The notes under the pieces are model-generated. The model was not told where the DNA came from, did not search any database, and saw nothing but the letters and a program-made list of their open reading frames with translations. Shown here one piece after another: positions 39,655 through 49,200 of a DNA stretch of 51,365 nucleotides. The stretch's first letter is position 1, and the number at the start of each line of letters is the position of its first letter. The DNA comes from Desulfovibrio desulfuricans (GTDB taxonomy: Bacteria > Desulfobacterota > Desulfovibrionia > Desulfovibrionales > Desulfovibrionaceae): positions 1 to 51,365 of the forward strand of contig SUVB01000014.1 of assembly GCA_015062205.1 (NCBI GenBank). The letters are read 5' to 3'. The position numbers and the translations under genes were made by a program.

Positions 39655-40584
39655 ATGGTTCCCCTCTCTTCCGACACGGGCTTTTCTCCTGCCGAGGCAG
39701 GCAACGCGGCAGCCGGTGCGGCTGACGACGTGACAGCCCGGCCCGGCATGGCGCGCTGGCCGCAGTGGGCCGAAGCCTTCCGGCTGGACGACGACATGGC
39801 CGCCGCGGCCTATGAAGCCACGCCCGCCCGTCTGCGCGCCGTCGTCAAGACCGGGCTGGCCCTGGCCCACATGCGCTTCGGCGAGGCAACGGAAGAACGC
39901 TGCGGGGAAGTGCGCAACGCGAACCTCGGTTTCTGGCGCGCGGCGACGGCCGCGCCCGTGCCGTGGGCCGTTGTTGCGTTCACGCCGCAGTATGCGGCGG
40001 CGGCGCGGCTCACGGCGGCCTGCGCGGCGGCGCGGCTTGGCGGCGCGCCGCTGGTGGGGGCCGCGTGCGTGGGCGGCGCGCCCGCACAGGCGGCGCTTGT
40101 CAGCCTGGAACTTTCCGGCGTGGAGGATGTCTTCACGCTGGACGCGGCGGGCCTGCGCGCCCTGCTGGCCGAAACCGCCCCTGCCCCCGGCCGCCTTGTG
40201 CTGCTGCACACGGGCGCGCTGGACGAAACAGCCCGTGCCGCCCGCGAACTGGGCATCCCCTGCTTCGAGGAACGCCGCCCCCCGGCGCTTTCCCTGCCGC
40301 AGCCGGAGGCCTTCGACCTTGAGGCCCTGGCCTTCGCGCAGGCCGAGGCCTATGACAGTGCCCGCGCACAGGGCGCGTCCGGCACGCCGACCGACAGTGC
40401 CTTCGCCGCTGCGGGGCTGCCCGACGCCCTGTACCTCCCCGCCGAGGCGGCGCGCACGGCCTGCCTGCACGGCAGGCCTCCCGCTCCCCTGCTGCTCACG
40501 CCCGGCTGTGAAGGCTTCTGGCTGCATCCCGGCCTCTCCCCCGCCTTTTTCCGCACGCGCTGCGAGGGCTTCGGCGCGCTCTGA
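39655..40584 (+). CDS. Unrecognised Ala-rich protein linked to argH
   Basis: 309 residues, very rich in Ala and without signal peptide or membrane helices. I do not recognise it with confidence. Residues about 105-175 (VVAFTPQYAAAARL to VEDVFTLDA) faintly resemble the Rossmann-like part of histidinol dehydrogenase (substrate-binding loop, then G-V-x-D/E-I/V-x-x-x). But the HisD motif GPGN and the Zn-binding residues are missing, so it is not an active HisD. It begins 15 bases after argH and is probably in that operon. The ATG at 39655 has no strong binding site (GCGGAG nearby). Confidence 0.65.
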   Translation: MVPLSSDTGFSPAEAGNAAAGAADDVTARPGMARWPQWAEAFRLDDDMAAAAYEATPARLRAVVKTGLALAHMRFGEATEERCGEVRNANLGFWRAATAAPVPWAVVAFTPQYAAAARLTAACAAARLGGAPLVGAACVGGAPAQAALVSLELSGVEDVFTLDAAGLRALLAETAPAPGRLVLLHTGALDETARAARELGIPCFEERRPPALSLPQPEAFDLEALAFAQAEAYDSARAQGASGTPTDSAFAAAGLPDALYLPAEAARTACLHGRPPAPLLLTPGCEGFWLHPGLSPAFFRTRCEGFGAL

Positions 40585-40711
40585 GGGAGCACGCCGCCGC
40601 CCCGCGCCGGCGGTCCCATTGCCGCGTCAGAGCGTGAGCAATTTTGTCTTGACAAACTCCGTCCATGTGAAACAGTCGAACGTACACAACCTCTTTTCAG
40701 GAGCGACAACT

Positions 40712-41083
40712 ATGGGCAAATTCGTCATCAAGCAGGCCAAGAAGGGCGTCATGTTCAATCTCAAGGCCGGCAACGGCGAAATCATCGCCACTTCCGAAAC
40801 CTACACCACAGAAGCCGCCTGCAACAACGGCATTGCCAGCGTCAAGGCCAATGCCGTGGAGGCCAAGCTGGAAGACCAGACCGTGGAAGGCTTCACGCCC
40901 GTGACCAATCCCAAGTTCGAGGTTTACAAGGACAAGGCCGGGGAATTCCGCTTCCGCCTCAAGGCGCGCAACGGCGAGACTATTGCCGTTTCCGAAGGCT
41001 ACAAGCAGAAGTCCTCGTGCATGAACGGCATCGAAAGCGTGCGCAAGAACGCGCCCGAGGCCGACATCGTCAAGGAAGCGTAA
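40712..41083 (+). CDS. DUF1508/YegP family protein
   Basis: 123 residues made of two copies of the YegP domain: FVIKQAKKGVMFNLKAGNGEIIATSETY with its C-N-GI-SVK, and FEVYKDKAGEFRFRLKARNG with its C-M-NGI-ESVR. The family forms a swapped beta fold and its role is unknown; it is abundant in many proteomes. The ATG follows AGGAG (in TTTTCAGGAGCG). A TTGACA ahead (about 40652) lacks a good -10 box. Confidence 0.92.
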   Translation: MGKFVIKQAKKGVMFNLKAGNGEIIATSETYTTEAACNNGIASVKANAVEAKLEDQTVEGFTPVTNPKFEVYKDKAGEFRFRLKARNGETIAVSEGYKQKSSCMNGIESVRKNAPEADIVKEA

Positions 41084-41116
41084 CCGCTTCCCCGCCGCAA
41101 GGCGAAGCCGCCATAT

Positions 41117-41168
41117 GCGCAGCCGGCCCGCGCGGCGCGGATTTCCGCGCCGCGCGGGCCGGCTGCGC
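41117..41168. terminator. 24-bp perfect hairpin
   Basis: 41117-41140 pairs exactly with 41145-41168 around an ATTT loop, an exceptionally long G+C-rich stem. It follows the DUF1508 gene by 33 bases and lies ahead of the end of the minus-strand XRE gene, so it may block transcription in both directions. No T-run is present. Confidence 0.7.
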
Positions 41169-41259
41169 TGTGCGCCCTTGGGACGCGAACAGACGGGATG
41201 CAGGACGCTCCGGCGGCCGGGCGTCACTCCGGAAAGAGGGCACGCGCGCAGACGCAAAC

Positions 41260-41697
41260 TCAGGAATGGCGGGTCACGTCAAGCCGGGCAAGCTTTTCGC
41301 GGAGGTTGCCGTTCTCCCGCTCCAGACGCGCATTTTCCTGATAAAGGCGGCGGACTTCCTGCGAAAGCTCGCGCAAATCCTGGTGTTCCGTTTTCACTAT
41401 GGATTCAATGCACTGGTAGTACCGGCACCCCCGGCAGGCGTCATCGGAGGGGGACAACTCCGTCGTCATGCCGCCGCCCTGGGCATCCCCCGACATGACG
41501 CCCGTGCCGAAAAGCAGCCACTCGACGTTCACCCCAAAATGGGTGCATATCTTACGGATCGTCGCAAAACCGGGTTCATTCCTGTTCCGTTCGTAGTTGC
41601 TCAACGTCGCCTGCGGAAGCCCGAGTTCGCCTGCAAAACTTGCTTGCGACGTCTTGCCGCGCAAGAACTTCAAACGTTCCCCCAATGTCTCCAGCAT
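41260..41697 (-). CDS. XRE-family regulator with Cys cluster and coiled coil
   Basis: 145 residues. An N-terminal helix-turn-helix of the Cro/CI type (about 1-60, ASFAGELGLPQATLSNYERN) is followed by a linker with Cys-x-x-Cys (CRGC) and a third Cys (YYQC), then a heptad-rich C-terminal coiled coil (about 105-140) for dimerisation. Such repressors occur in prophages and in stand-alone loci. The ATG at 41697 has GGGAG ahead. It is divergent from a diguanylate cyclase, with the operator-like sequence at 41798-41813 between. Confidence 0.82.
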   Translation of the reverse strand: MLETLGERLKFLRGKTSQASFAGELGLPQATLSNYERNRNEPGFATIRKICTHFGVNVEWLLFGTGVMSGDAQGGGMTTELSPSDDACRGCRYYQCIESIVKTEHQDLRELSQEVRRLYQENARLERENGNLREKLARLDVTRHS

Positions 41698-41797
41698 AGG
41701 ATTCTCCCACAAAGGGTTGACGGGCGTTGTACGGTCCGCTGCGGGACATCATCTCCGCATTCCGGCAATATTCACGATTTTGGGATAAAATATTTCC

Positions 41798-41813
41798 AAA
41801 TTTGACGCAAATG
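41798..41813. promoter_or_regulatory. Operator-like palindromes between XRE and diguanylate cyclase genes
   Basis: CAAATTTG (41798-41805) is a perfect palindrome that overlaps ATTTG-ACG-CAAAT (41801-41813), a perfect 5-3-5 dyad. They lie in the AT-rich divergent spacer, near TTGACG (41803-41808). The XRE protein is the obvious candidate to bind here. Confidence 0.45.
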
Positions 41814-41986
41814 CTGAAATGGAATAAGGTTTTCCCTATTGCAACAGCACCCTTGAACGACAGCATAAATCTATAGGATGCCCTTCAAGGAAGCAACAAA
41901 AAAACAACGTGGTCCGCAAAAGGCCGCCCGGGTTTCCCGCATTGTCGCCGGCCGGAGCCGCTCCCGCCCGTCGCAGGAGGAGTCAG

Positions 41987-43414
41987 ATGCGCTTATCCGC
42001 CTTGGTCCAAAGCATGGCCTCGCTTATTGCCGCCGTTCTTCTTGCGGCCCTGGGCATCTTCCTGGCCTCCAACTATTTCATGCGCGCCAGCTTTACGGAA
42101 CATTTCCAGAAAGACATGCACACCATGCGCAAGGTTGTGGATGACGACCTTGCCAACATCAAGGACCGCCTCTTTCAGGAGGTAACCCTGCTCGCCCGCT
42201 CCGAGGAGCTGCAGCAGGCATACCGGGCGGGGGATGCGCAGCGTCTCGCCGCTGAGGCCAAATCGGCCATGGAGCGCTTCCGGGCAAGCTTCGCGACTTT
42301 CACGGATGCGGACGGCACGGTGCTCGCCCGCGGCTATTCGGGAAAACGCGGCGACAACATCGCGGATTCCACCGTCATGCGCCGGGCACTGGGCGGCAAG
42401 GCCGCCGTTGACGTGCTGCGGCTGAAAAACAACGGCCTGTCCGTGGGGGCTGCCGCGCCCGTTGTGATTGACGGGAACATCGTCGGCGCTGTCCTGTTCG
42501 GCGATGCCTTCCGCACCCACGCCCTCGTGGACGAAATCAAGCGGGTGACGGACCTGGAAATGACCGTCTTCGACAATGACGTGCGCATCTCCACAACCAT
42601 CATACGCGACGGCGAGCGCGCTGTGGGCACCAAGCTCGACAATCCCGAAATCGCGGCCAAAGTGCTGCAGGAGGGCGGGACGTACAGCGCCGACGCCGAC
42701 ATTCTCGGCAAGGCCTACACGACGGTCTACTGGCCGCTGCGCAACAATGAGGACAAAATTCTCGGCATGTGGTTCATCGGCACGGAAGTGGAAGGGCTGG
42801 AGCGCACCATCACCACGGTGGCCCTGTCCTGCCTGGCGGCAACCATGATTATCGCCGTGGCCCTGAGCCTCCTGAGCGTCATGTTCTTCCGGTCCATAAT
42901 CAACCCGCTCGAGAAAAAAGCCTTTGTGGACATGCTGACCGGCGTCACCAACCGGGCCGGATTTGAAAAGGCCTTTGACTCCGCGCTGCTGGCAAAGCAC
43001 GGCGGCGGCGTCCTATTTCTTGTTGACCTTGACCACTTCAAGGATCTCAACGACAATCTCGGACATCCCGTCGGCGATGAATGCCTCAGGCGCACGGCCC
43101 GCCTGCTGAAGGACGTTTTCCGGGAGACGGATATCGTCGCGCGCCTTGGCGGCGACGAGTTCATCGTGTACGCGCCCACCATGGTTCAGGCGGAGACCAT
43201 CAGGAGGAAGGCGCGGGAATTCCTTGAAAACTGCGTGTTCAAGTACCGGCTTGACAACGGCGTGATTCTGACCGTCACGGCAAGCATGGGCATTGCCGTC
43301 TACCCCCAAGATGCCGACTCCTACGTGTCCCTCTACAACAAGGCGGACAATGCCCTCTACGCCTCCAAAAACAGCGGGCGCAACCGATTTACCATCTTCA
43401 GCGAAATGGCCTAG
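41987..43414 (+). CDS. Membrane diguanylate cyclase with cache sensor domain
   Basis: 475 residues. Membrane helix 1 (about 9-30), a periplasmic cache-type sensor (about 33-275, FTDADGTVLARGYSG, ADSTVMRRALGG) and helix 2 (about 276-302) lead to a GGDEF domain (about 312-475). The active site GGDEF (388-392) and the inhibitory RxxD site RETD (379-382, 5 residues ahead) are intact, so it should make c-di-GMP with product inhibition. The ATG at 41987 has GGAGGA ahead; 26 in-frame codons upstream lack a site. It converges on the EAL gene. Confidence 0.92.
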   Translation: MRLSALVQSMASLIAAVLLAALGIFLASNYFMRASFTEHFQKDMHTMRKVVDDDLANIKDRLFQEVTLLARSEELQQAYRAGDAQRLAAEAKSAMERFRASFATFTDADGTVLARGYSGKRGDNIADSTVMRRALGGKAAVDVLRLKNNGLSVGAAAPVVIDGNIVGAVLFGDAFRTHALVDEIKRVTDLEMTVFDNDVRISTTIIRDGERAVGTKLDNPEIAAKVLQEGGTYSADADILGKAYTTVYWPLRNNEDKILGMWFIGTEVEGLERTITTVALSCLAATMIIAVALSLLSVMFFRSIINPLEKKAFVDMLTGVTNRAGFEKAFDSALLAKHGGGVLFLVDLDHFKDLNDNLGHPVGDECLRRTARLLKDVFRETDIVARLGGDEFIVYAPTMVQAETIRRKAREFLENCVFKYRLDNGVILTVTASMGIAVYPQDADSYVSLYNKADNALYASKNSGRNRFTIFSEMA

Positions 43415-43483
43415 GGGGATGCCCCGCACCGGTCCGCGCGGCTCAGTGCCGGCATCCACGGGCTGTCCGCCGTGCCCGCCGAC

Positions 43484-43514
43484 ACGGCGTGCCCGTCCCG
43501 GGCGGGCACGCCGT
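43484..43514. terminator. 12-bp terminator hairpin between convergent c-di-GMP genes
   Basis: ACGGCGTGCCCG (43484-43495) and CGGGCACGCCGT (43503-43514) pair perfectly around a 7-base loop, 4 bases past the end of the EAL gene on the minus strand. It can serve both genes. Confidence 0.6.
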
Positions 43515-43518
43515 CCGT

Positions 43519-45126
43519 TTACGCCGATGCCCTGGCCGCGGCCTGCCGGCGTATCTCCAGCACGTGCTCGTCCTTGAGTTCCTGCAGCTGAAATTCCGGA
43601 CGTCCCAGATAGTAGCCCTGGCAAAGGTCAAAGCCCATCCGGATGACGCACGCAAGTTCCTCGCCCGTTTCAACGCCTTCGGCCACCGTGAGGATGCCCT
43701 TGCTGTGGCAGTAGGTTATGAAGTCCGTCACGAGCTTTTGCCTGTCGGGAGAGGCCTTGTGGATGTCGCTGATGAAAAAGCGGTCCAGCTTGACGATTTC
43801 CGGCGCGAGGTTGACCAGGCGGTAGATATTGGAGTTGGCGACGCCGTAGTCGTCAATGGCAATCAGCGTGGAGAAATCTTTCCGGAACTGGCTGATGCGC
43901 CGCGTCAGTTCCTTCTCGCTGGACGCGGTTTCGGTTATCTCAATGACCATATGGCGGACGATGTTCGCATAGTCGGGATGCATCGTGCGCAGTTCTTCCG
44001 CCGTGAGATAGTTGGCCGAGATGATGTTGAAGAAGATCTTTCGCCGGCTGAGCAGCCCCATATGCTGCGCCACCCAGTCAAAAATGACCAGGAAGGTCAC
44101 GTATTCCAGCTGGGGCAGCTTGTACTGCACCTCGGCCAGCTGCAGGATGTCCAGAGGCGACGGAAAATCCGACCGCGTCGAGCGCATGAGCGCCTCATAG
44201 CCGTAAATCGAGCCGTCGTGCAGGTTCACGATGGGCTGGAAGGCAAAGTGGATGCGCCGTTCCTCCAGCAGTTCGTCAAGCCGCTCCTGCCGGCTCATCA
44301 TGGCGGCCTTGGCCCGGTACGCCTCGGGATTGAACCGCAGGAAGGTGCCGCGATTGAAGTTCTGCACGCTGAACATGGCGTTGCTGGCGTAGTTCAGCAG
44401 CACGTCGCTGGACACCGCGTCGCTCGGATAAATGGCGGCGCCCTGCGAGGTCCGCAGCCTGACGGTCTCGCCGGGAAGTTGCAGCGTGGTGTTGAGCAGC
44501 CGCTTGCGCGTTTCCTGGGCGAAGTCGAGGGCCGCGCCCTCGCTTTCGAAATCATGGGCATACACGGCAAATTCGTCACCGGCGGGCCGCGCCAGGAGAA
44601 CCCGCTCCCCCTCGCACAGCCGCAGTATCTCCACGACCTTGGCAATATAGATGTCGCCGCTGTCATAGCCGTGGGTTTCATTGACGTAGCGCAGATTGTC
44701 CAGCCCCACGGAAAACATCACGCCGTACCTGTCCGGCGCGTCCTCAATGAGCGCGCGGACATTCCAGAGGAAGGCCCGGCGGCTCAGCAGGCCGGTTTCA
44801 ATGTCCTTGTCATAGTAGCGCCCGCCCCTGCCGGGGCGCGGAACAGGCGTCTTGTCCGCGCAGTCCGCCCACATTTCCGACGGCCAGAGCATTTTCTGGA
44901 TTTTTTTCAGCGAGCCGCAGAAAGGATTGCTGTCGGCGGGCGGCGCAGCCGCAAGCCTTCCGTCGCACAGGGCCCTCGCATAGGCCGAGGCCGCCGCCAG
45001 GTCCACAACGACGGTGCGCAGCAGTTCTGCGCCGTCGCCGTCCTCCATGCCCCTGACGGCGCCTAGGGCATCTTCAAAACGTCTTTCCAGCAGGCAGGCC
45101 AAAACGGACTTTTCCGCTTCTGTCAT
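43519..45126 (-). CDS. EAL phosphodiesterase with degenerate GGDEF domain
   Basis: Cytoplasmic protein of 535 residues: an unrecognised N-terminal region (1-105), a GGDEF domain (about 105-270) and an EAL domain (about 280-525). The EAL residues are complete: EALMR (311-315), Asn in NIISANY, Glu in EITET, DDYG (425-428), Lys446, AEGVE (482-486) and the QGYYLGRP end. The GGDEF site reads AGDEF (182-186) and its substrate loop is altered (NLRYVNETHG), so this domain is probably inactive or a GTP-sensing regulator. It follows the PilZ gene by 29 bases in the same operon. Confidence 0.92.
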   Translation of the reverse strand: MTEAEKSVLACLLERRFEDALGAVRGMEDGDGAELLRTVVVDLAAASAYARALCDGRLAAAPPADSNPFCGSLKKIQKMLWPSEMWADCADKTPVPRPGRGGRYYDKDIETGLLSRRAFLWNVRALIEDAPDRYGVMFSVGLDNLRYVNETHGYDSGDIYIAKVVEILRLCEGERVLLARPAGDEFAVYAHDFESEGAALDFAQETRKRLLNTTLQLPGETVRLRTSQGAAIYPSDAVSSDVLLNYASNAMFSVQNFNRGTFLRFNPEAYRAKAAMMSRQERLDELLEERRIHFAFQPIVNLHDGSIYGYEALMRSTRSDFPSPLDILQLAEVQYKLPQLEYVTFLVIFDWVAQHMGLLSRRKIFFNIISANYLTAEELRTMHPDYANIVRHMVIEITETASSEKELTRRISQFRKDFSTLIAIDDYGVANSNIYRLVNLAPEIVKLDRFFISDIHKASPDRQKLVTDFITYCHSKGILTVAEGVETGEELACVIRMGFDLCQGYYLGRPEFQLQELKDEHVLEIRRQAAARASA

Positions 45127-45155
45127 GGGCGCCCCTCCCTATGCGCATGCACGCG

Positions 45156-46004
45156 CTATTCTTCCCATTCGGGATCTGTCGGAATCGCAATCTCGTTATG
45201 CTCAAGGAATGTCTGCAGGCGTTCTGAGCCCGATGCCTGAATATCGCGCCAGAGAACCTTCTTGTGGAGGTTTTTCATGTCGAGTTCCGACACGAAGTTC
45301 AGCCGCACCGGAATGCCGGAGGGACAGTCGGCATCCCCCAGGCCAAGGCGCTTGGCAACGAACAGGTAGGTGTTGTCCGGGGTTCCGACCTTGTCCGGAG
45401 TGAAAAAAAACACGTAGGACGAGCCCTCGGAAAGCAGCGGACGCGCCTGCTCCTCCGGCAGGCAGATGCACGCGCCGCCGCGCGAGATATTGATGATGCG
45501 CGCCTTGTCCGCGATAAATTCCGAACCGCCGCGGAGGATATCGGCGAGCTTTTTCTGCGTCGTGGGGAGTTCGCGCGGCAGGACCACCTTGAAAAAATGG
45601 TTGATGTCGGCATTCAGGGAGTATCGCTTGCCGTGCCGCAGACGGCGCACATTGCATGTTGCCGAAAAGGTCAGGGCAATGCCCTTCACCCGCCCTGACT
45701 GTTCCTTTTCGACAGCTGTGATCATCGCGATGCCGCTGACCCTGATGTTTGCGGCGACGCCGTCCAGAGGCACATTGCTCAGCGAGAACCGGAACTCGGC
45801 CCGGGGATTGTCCTTTTGAACCGCGTCAGGAAGGATTTTGCAGGTGTTGACGGCAAATCTGCCGGACATGCCGTTAAGCCTTTCAAAAAAACCTGATAAC
45901 AGGACGTAATAAAAGCAGTCATCGAGCTTGATGCAGCACTTCAGCAGCACTGCCGCATGCCGGGTACAGGCTTCCGCAAGATACGCGCCGATGGAATCGC
46001 TCAT
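45156..46004 (-). CDS. PilZ-domain c-di-GMP receptor
   Basis: 282 residues. An N-terminal domain (about 1-115) of the flagellar-brake kind precedes a PilZ domain (about 118-240). The c-di-GMP motif has RxxxR at Arg123-Arg127 and NxSxxG at Asn172-Gly177 (INISRGG), both intact. It should bind c-di-GMP and act on a partner protein, possibly linked to the adhesin gene next to it. The ATG at 46004 has AGGGTTGGACGGC ahead; a TTG codon 9 bases earlier is less likely. Confidence 0.85.
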   Translation of the reverse strand: MSDSIGAYLAEACTRHAAVLLKCCIKLDDCFYYVLLSGFFERLNGMSGRFAVNTCKILPDAVQKDNPRAEFRFSLSNVPLDGVAANIRVSGIAMITAVEKEQSGRVKGIALTFSATCNVRRLRHGKRYSLNADINHFFKVVLPRELPTTQKKLADILRGGSEFIADKARIINISRGGACICLPEEQARPLLSEGSSYVFFFTPDKVGTPDNTYLFVAKRLGLGDADCPSGIPVRLNFVSELDMKNLHKKVLWRDIQASGSERLQTFLEHNEIAIPTDPEWEE

Positions 46005-46161
46005 GCCGTCCAACCCTATTTGCCGTCAGATTATGGCAATAAATGCAGAAGGCATACTAAAGTATTCAAAAAAGAATTTCGTTTTTCTTATAATAAATAT
46101 CTGAAAGCATGTAAACAGTTGCGCGCAAAAAGCGCTGTACGCTCGGGAATGGACTGAAGGG

Positions 46162-46197
46162 CCGCCGCGCCGCCCAGAAATGAGGGCGGCACGGCGG
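46162..46197 (-). terminator. Hairpin between the adhesin and PilZ genes
   Basis: CCGCCGCGCCGCCC (46162-46175) and GGGCGGCACGGCGG (46184-46197) pair over 14 positions with one mismatch (a G-U wobble in minus-strand RNA), around an 8-base loop. It lies 28 bases past the adhesin stop codon and would separate its transcript from the PilZ-EAL operon. Confidence 0.6.
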
Positions 46198-46225
46198 GAT
46201 TACGGTTCGCCGGCAGCCTTCCCGG

Positions 46226-49200
46226 CTAACCGTTGCTGTTTTCCAAGACGGCCTTGGCGACGGTGAGCGTGGCGTCCTCCGCCCCCGTTTCGGCATCCGT
46301 ATGGGTGAAGGTTACGAACTCGTCGCCGTTGGCGGCCTGCTGTTTCGAACCCTGCGTCCAGCCGGCATCACTGCCGACGGATACCTTGCCGTTCTCCACG
46401 GTGACGCCCAGCTTTTCCGCGATGTCGTCCATGCTCGTCAGGGACATTGCCGTGTCGATGGCCACCTCGACATCCGTGATGTCCATGCCGTCATGGCCTT
46501 GCAACAGGGCTTCCACGGAACCCTCCCCAACAAGGAAGTCCACGCCGCTGCCGCCGTTTATCACGGCATCGTCCCCGTCGAAGGCGATGACGTCGTTGCC
46601 CGCGCCGCCGTACAGCTTATCCGCGCCGGCCCCGCCGTCGAGGTAGTCGCTGCCCGCGCCGCCGAAGAGCAGGTCATCGCCCGCGCCGCCGAAGAGCAGG
46701 TCGTCGCCGCCTGCCGTATTGCCTTCCGCGTTGTCAGGGGCAAGAGCCTCGTCGCCGTAGAGGATGTCGTTGCCGTCACCGCCGGTCAGCACGTCATTAC
46801 CGTCACCGCCGGTCAGCGTGTCTTCGCCGGAACCGCCGAAGAGCAGGTCATTGCCCTTCCCGCCGCCAAGCACGTCTGCGCCGGAATCGCCGATGAGGAT
46901 ATCGTTGCTGGCCCCGCCGTCGAGGGAGTCGTTGCCCGCGCCGCCGAGAAGCGCATCGTTGGCGTCCGTGCCGCCAAGGGCGTCATCGTCCGCCGCGCCC
47001 TCGGCGTAGGCGAAGGCGTGGGCGGGAGCGTCAACACCCATGTTGTCCTTGACGAAGTTGCTGATGTCGAAGCCGTCGGAGAACATTTCCGGACTGCCGT
47101 TGAAGTAATGGACGACATTATCAGTATCGAGCACAGCAAGGAAGGTCACGTCCTTGATGTCAAAGGCTCCCTTGTGATCCACTACCAGCAGGGAGAAGGT
47201 TTCCTGCACCACACCGCCGGCACTCCGTACGTCGCCCCCAATCTTCTCAAAGTCCTTTGGCGTGTAGGTGTAGTTGCCTGTCTTCTCGTCGATGGTCAGC
47301 GTTCCGAACTTGCCGTCCACTGATGATGAATACTTGCCAGTAGCAGGCGTGCTCAGGAAGCTGATCTTCTTTTCATCGTCACTTCCAAAGGTGGTATTGT
47401 CCATGCCGCTTTCCTTGACATGGCTCTTGTACGCGTCCATCCACGCGTCAAAGTTCTTCTCGTTGTAGACGAGCTGGTCGCCGTTGAATATCTTCTCTCC
47501 GTTCTTCGTGCCGTCGACCGTCAGCCACTTATCCTGCGTTAATATCTCTCCCTTGTTGCTGAAGCCCCTATCATTGGTCACGCCCTGCTTGAACACATAG
47601 TAGGTCGTTGTGCCGTAGTCCACCTGGTCGGTGTCGTCCACTTCAGACCTGTACGCGGAGGACTCGCTGGAAAGGACACGGCCTACAGTGCCGGGGATGA
47701 TGCTCGTTTCCGCCTCGCCATTGGCGCCCACCAAGTTGAGCGTGGGGGCGTCATTGCTGCCCTTGATGGAAAAGGTAAAGTCCTTACTCCCCAGCACGAC
47801 GTCTCCCGCGCTTGTCTCAATGCCAAACTTGACATTGGTGCTATACTTCCAGTTGTCAGACTTTTCCGTAATAGGAATACTGTTGTCGAGCCGAACGGTG
47901 TATTCTCCGGTGTGCACATTGTACTTGAGCGTGAACATACCGTCAGGGATATTGACACCTTGCATGACCAGAGCATCAGTGTTTGCAAGGGTGACCCAGT
48001 CGCCGTCTCTCGTTTCACTGAACTCCGCAGGCTTGTTATAGGTCAGCTTAAACTCCACCCCGATGTTCCGCAAGACATCAGGCGTCAATCCCTCTCTTGC
48101 GAATGAGCCAGACTTCTGCACGGCATCAAACGATATCTCCCAGCCCTTGGGCTCGTCAGGGGTGGCATTATCCACGTTTACAATGTCTTTCCCATTGAGC
48201 TGGAAGTGGGGGTTCCAGAAGTAGTTGCCGTTGGAATGGCAGCCAAGTTCACGCATGACCAGACTGCCCTGGGAACCCAGGACATTCGGTATCTCCAGCT
48301 GCGTGTAATCGCTGGCGCTAACCGAGTATTCACCGTCCAGCATGGTTTGAGACGCGCTGATATTCAGCAGCGTACCTAAGCTGGGGATGGCCGTCTTCCA
48401 AGAAATCGTTCCGCTCTCATCATATGTAAATGAGAAGTTCTCTTCGGCGGTCACGAAGGTTGACCCGTTCCACGTCAGGGTATGCGTGACCTTGTCCCCC
48501 CCCTCCGAGGCACCGAATTGCTCGACCAGCGTCACAGTGGCCCCTTCATACAGTTGATCCTTGTCGACCTGCACCTCCACGCCGGCTGTCGTATAACCCT
48601 CGCTCTCATCGTAGCCAAGGATATGGTCGTTTTCACCGCTGCCATCCTGAATGGTAACCTTGAACATGACATCATTAACCGCCGACCTTTCCTCTTCGGG
48701 TATGACCGTAGGAATGGATACCATGGTGACGGCATAGTCGCCATCAAAATCCGTGGCGGTTTGGATGGGGAGATTGTAAGTGGAGACACCTCTGCCGTCC
48801 TGCGCCTCGACCTTGAATTCCGCGTATTGGTTCAGGGTCCATGATCCGTCGTTATTCAAAATGCCCGCGAAAAGGGTTCTGGTGTCGGTGATGTTTTCAT
48901 CGGGGTTGGCGTCATAGGTGGCCTTGATGAACATGCCGCTGGGGCTCACTTCCACAGTGACGGGAACAGGCTTCTTGAAGCCGTCCATGATGGCCATGAA
49001 CCCCTTTTCCGCAACTTCGGCGTTGAACTCGACAGTATGGTCAGGATCAAGGAAACCGTCCGCCCCGGCGTTGTATTCAACGCGGCCCTTTATGACGGCC
49101 AGCGGCGCGTCACTGGGCAAGGTGTTGAAATGGACGCTGCGGACGACGAAGTCGTTGTTGTTTTTGCTGCCGTTGTCATCGGCTGCGATGATAATCTGAT

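Noticed and set aside
40652..40690. TTGACA ahead of the DUF1508 gene as a full promoter
   Set aside because: No acceptable -10 box follows at 15 to 19 bases; only the -35 match is good.
46522..46974. Periodic GCC-rich repeats that resemble a CRISPR array
   Set aside because: The period is 27 bases without unique spacers, and the repeats encode RTX nonapeptides in frame.
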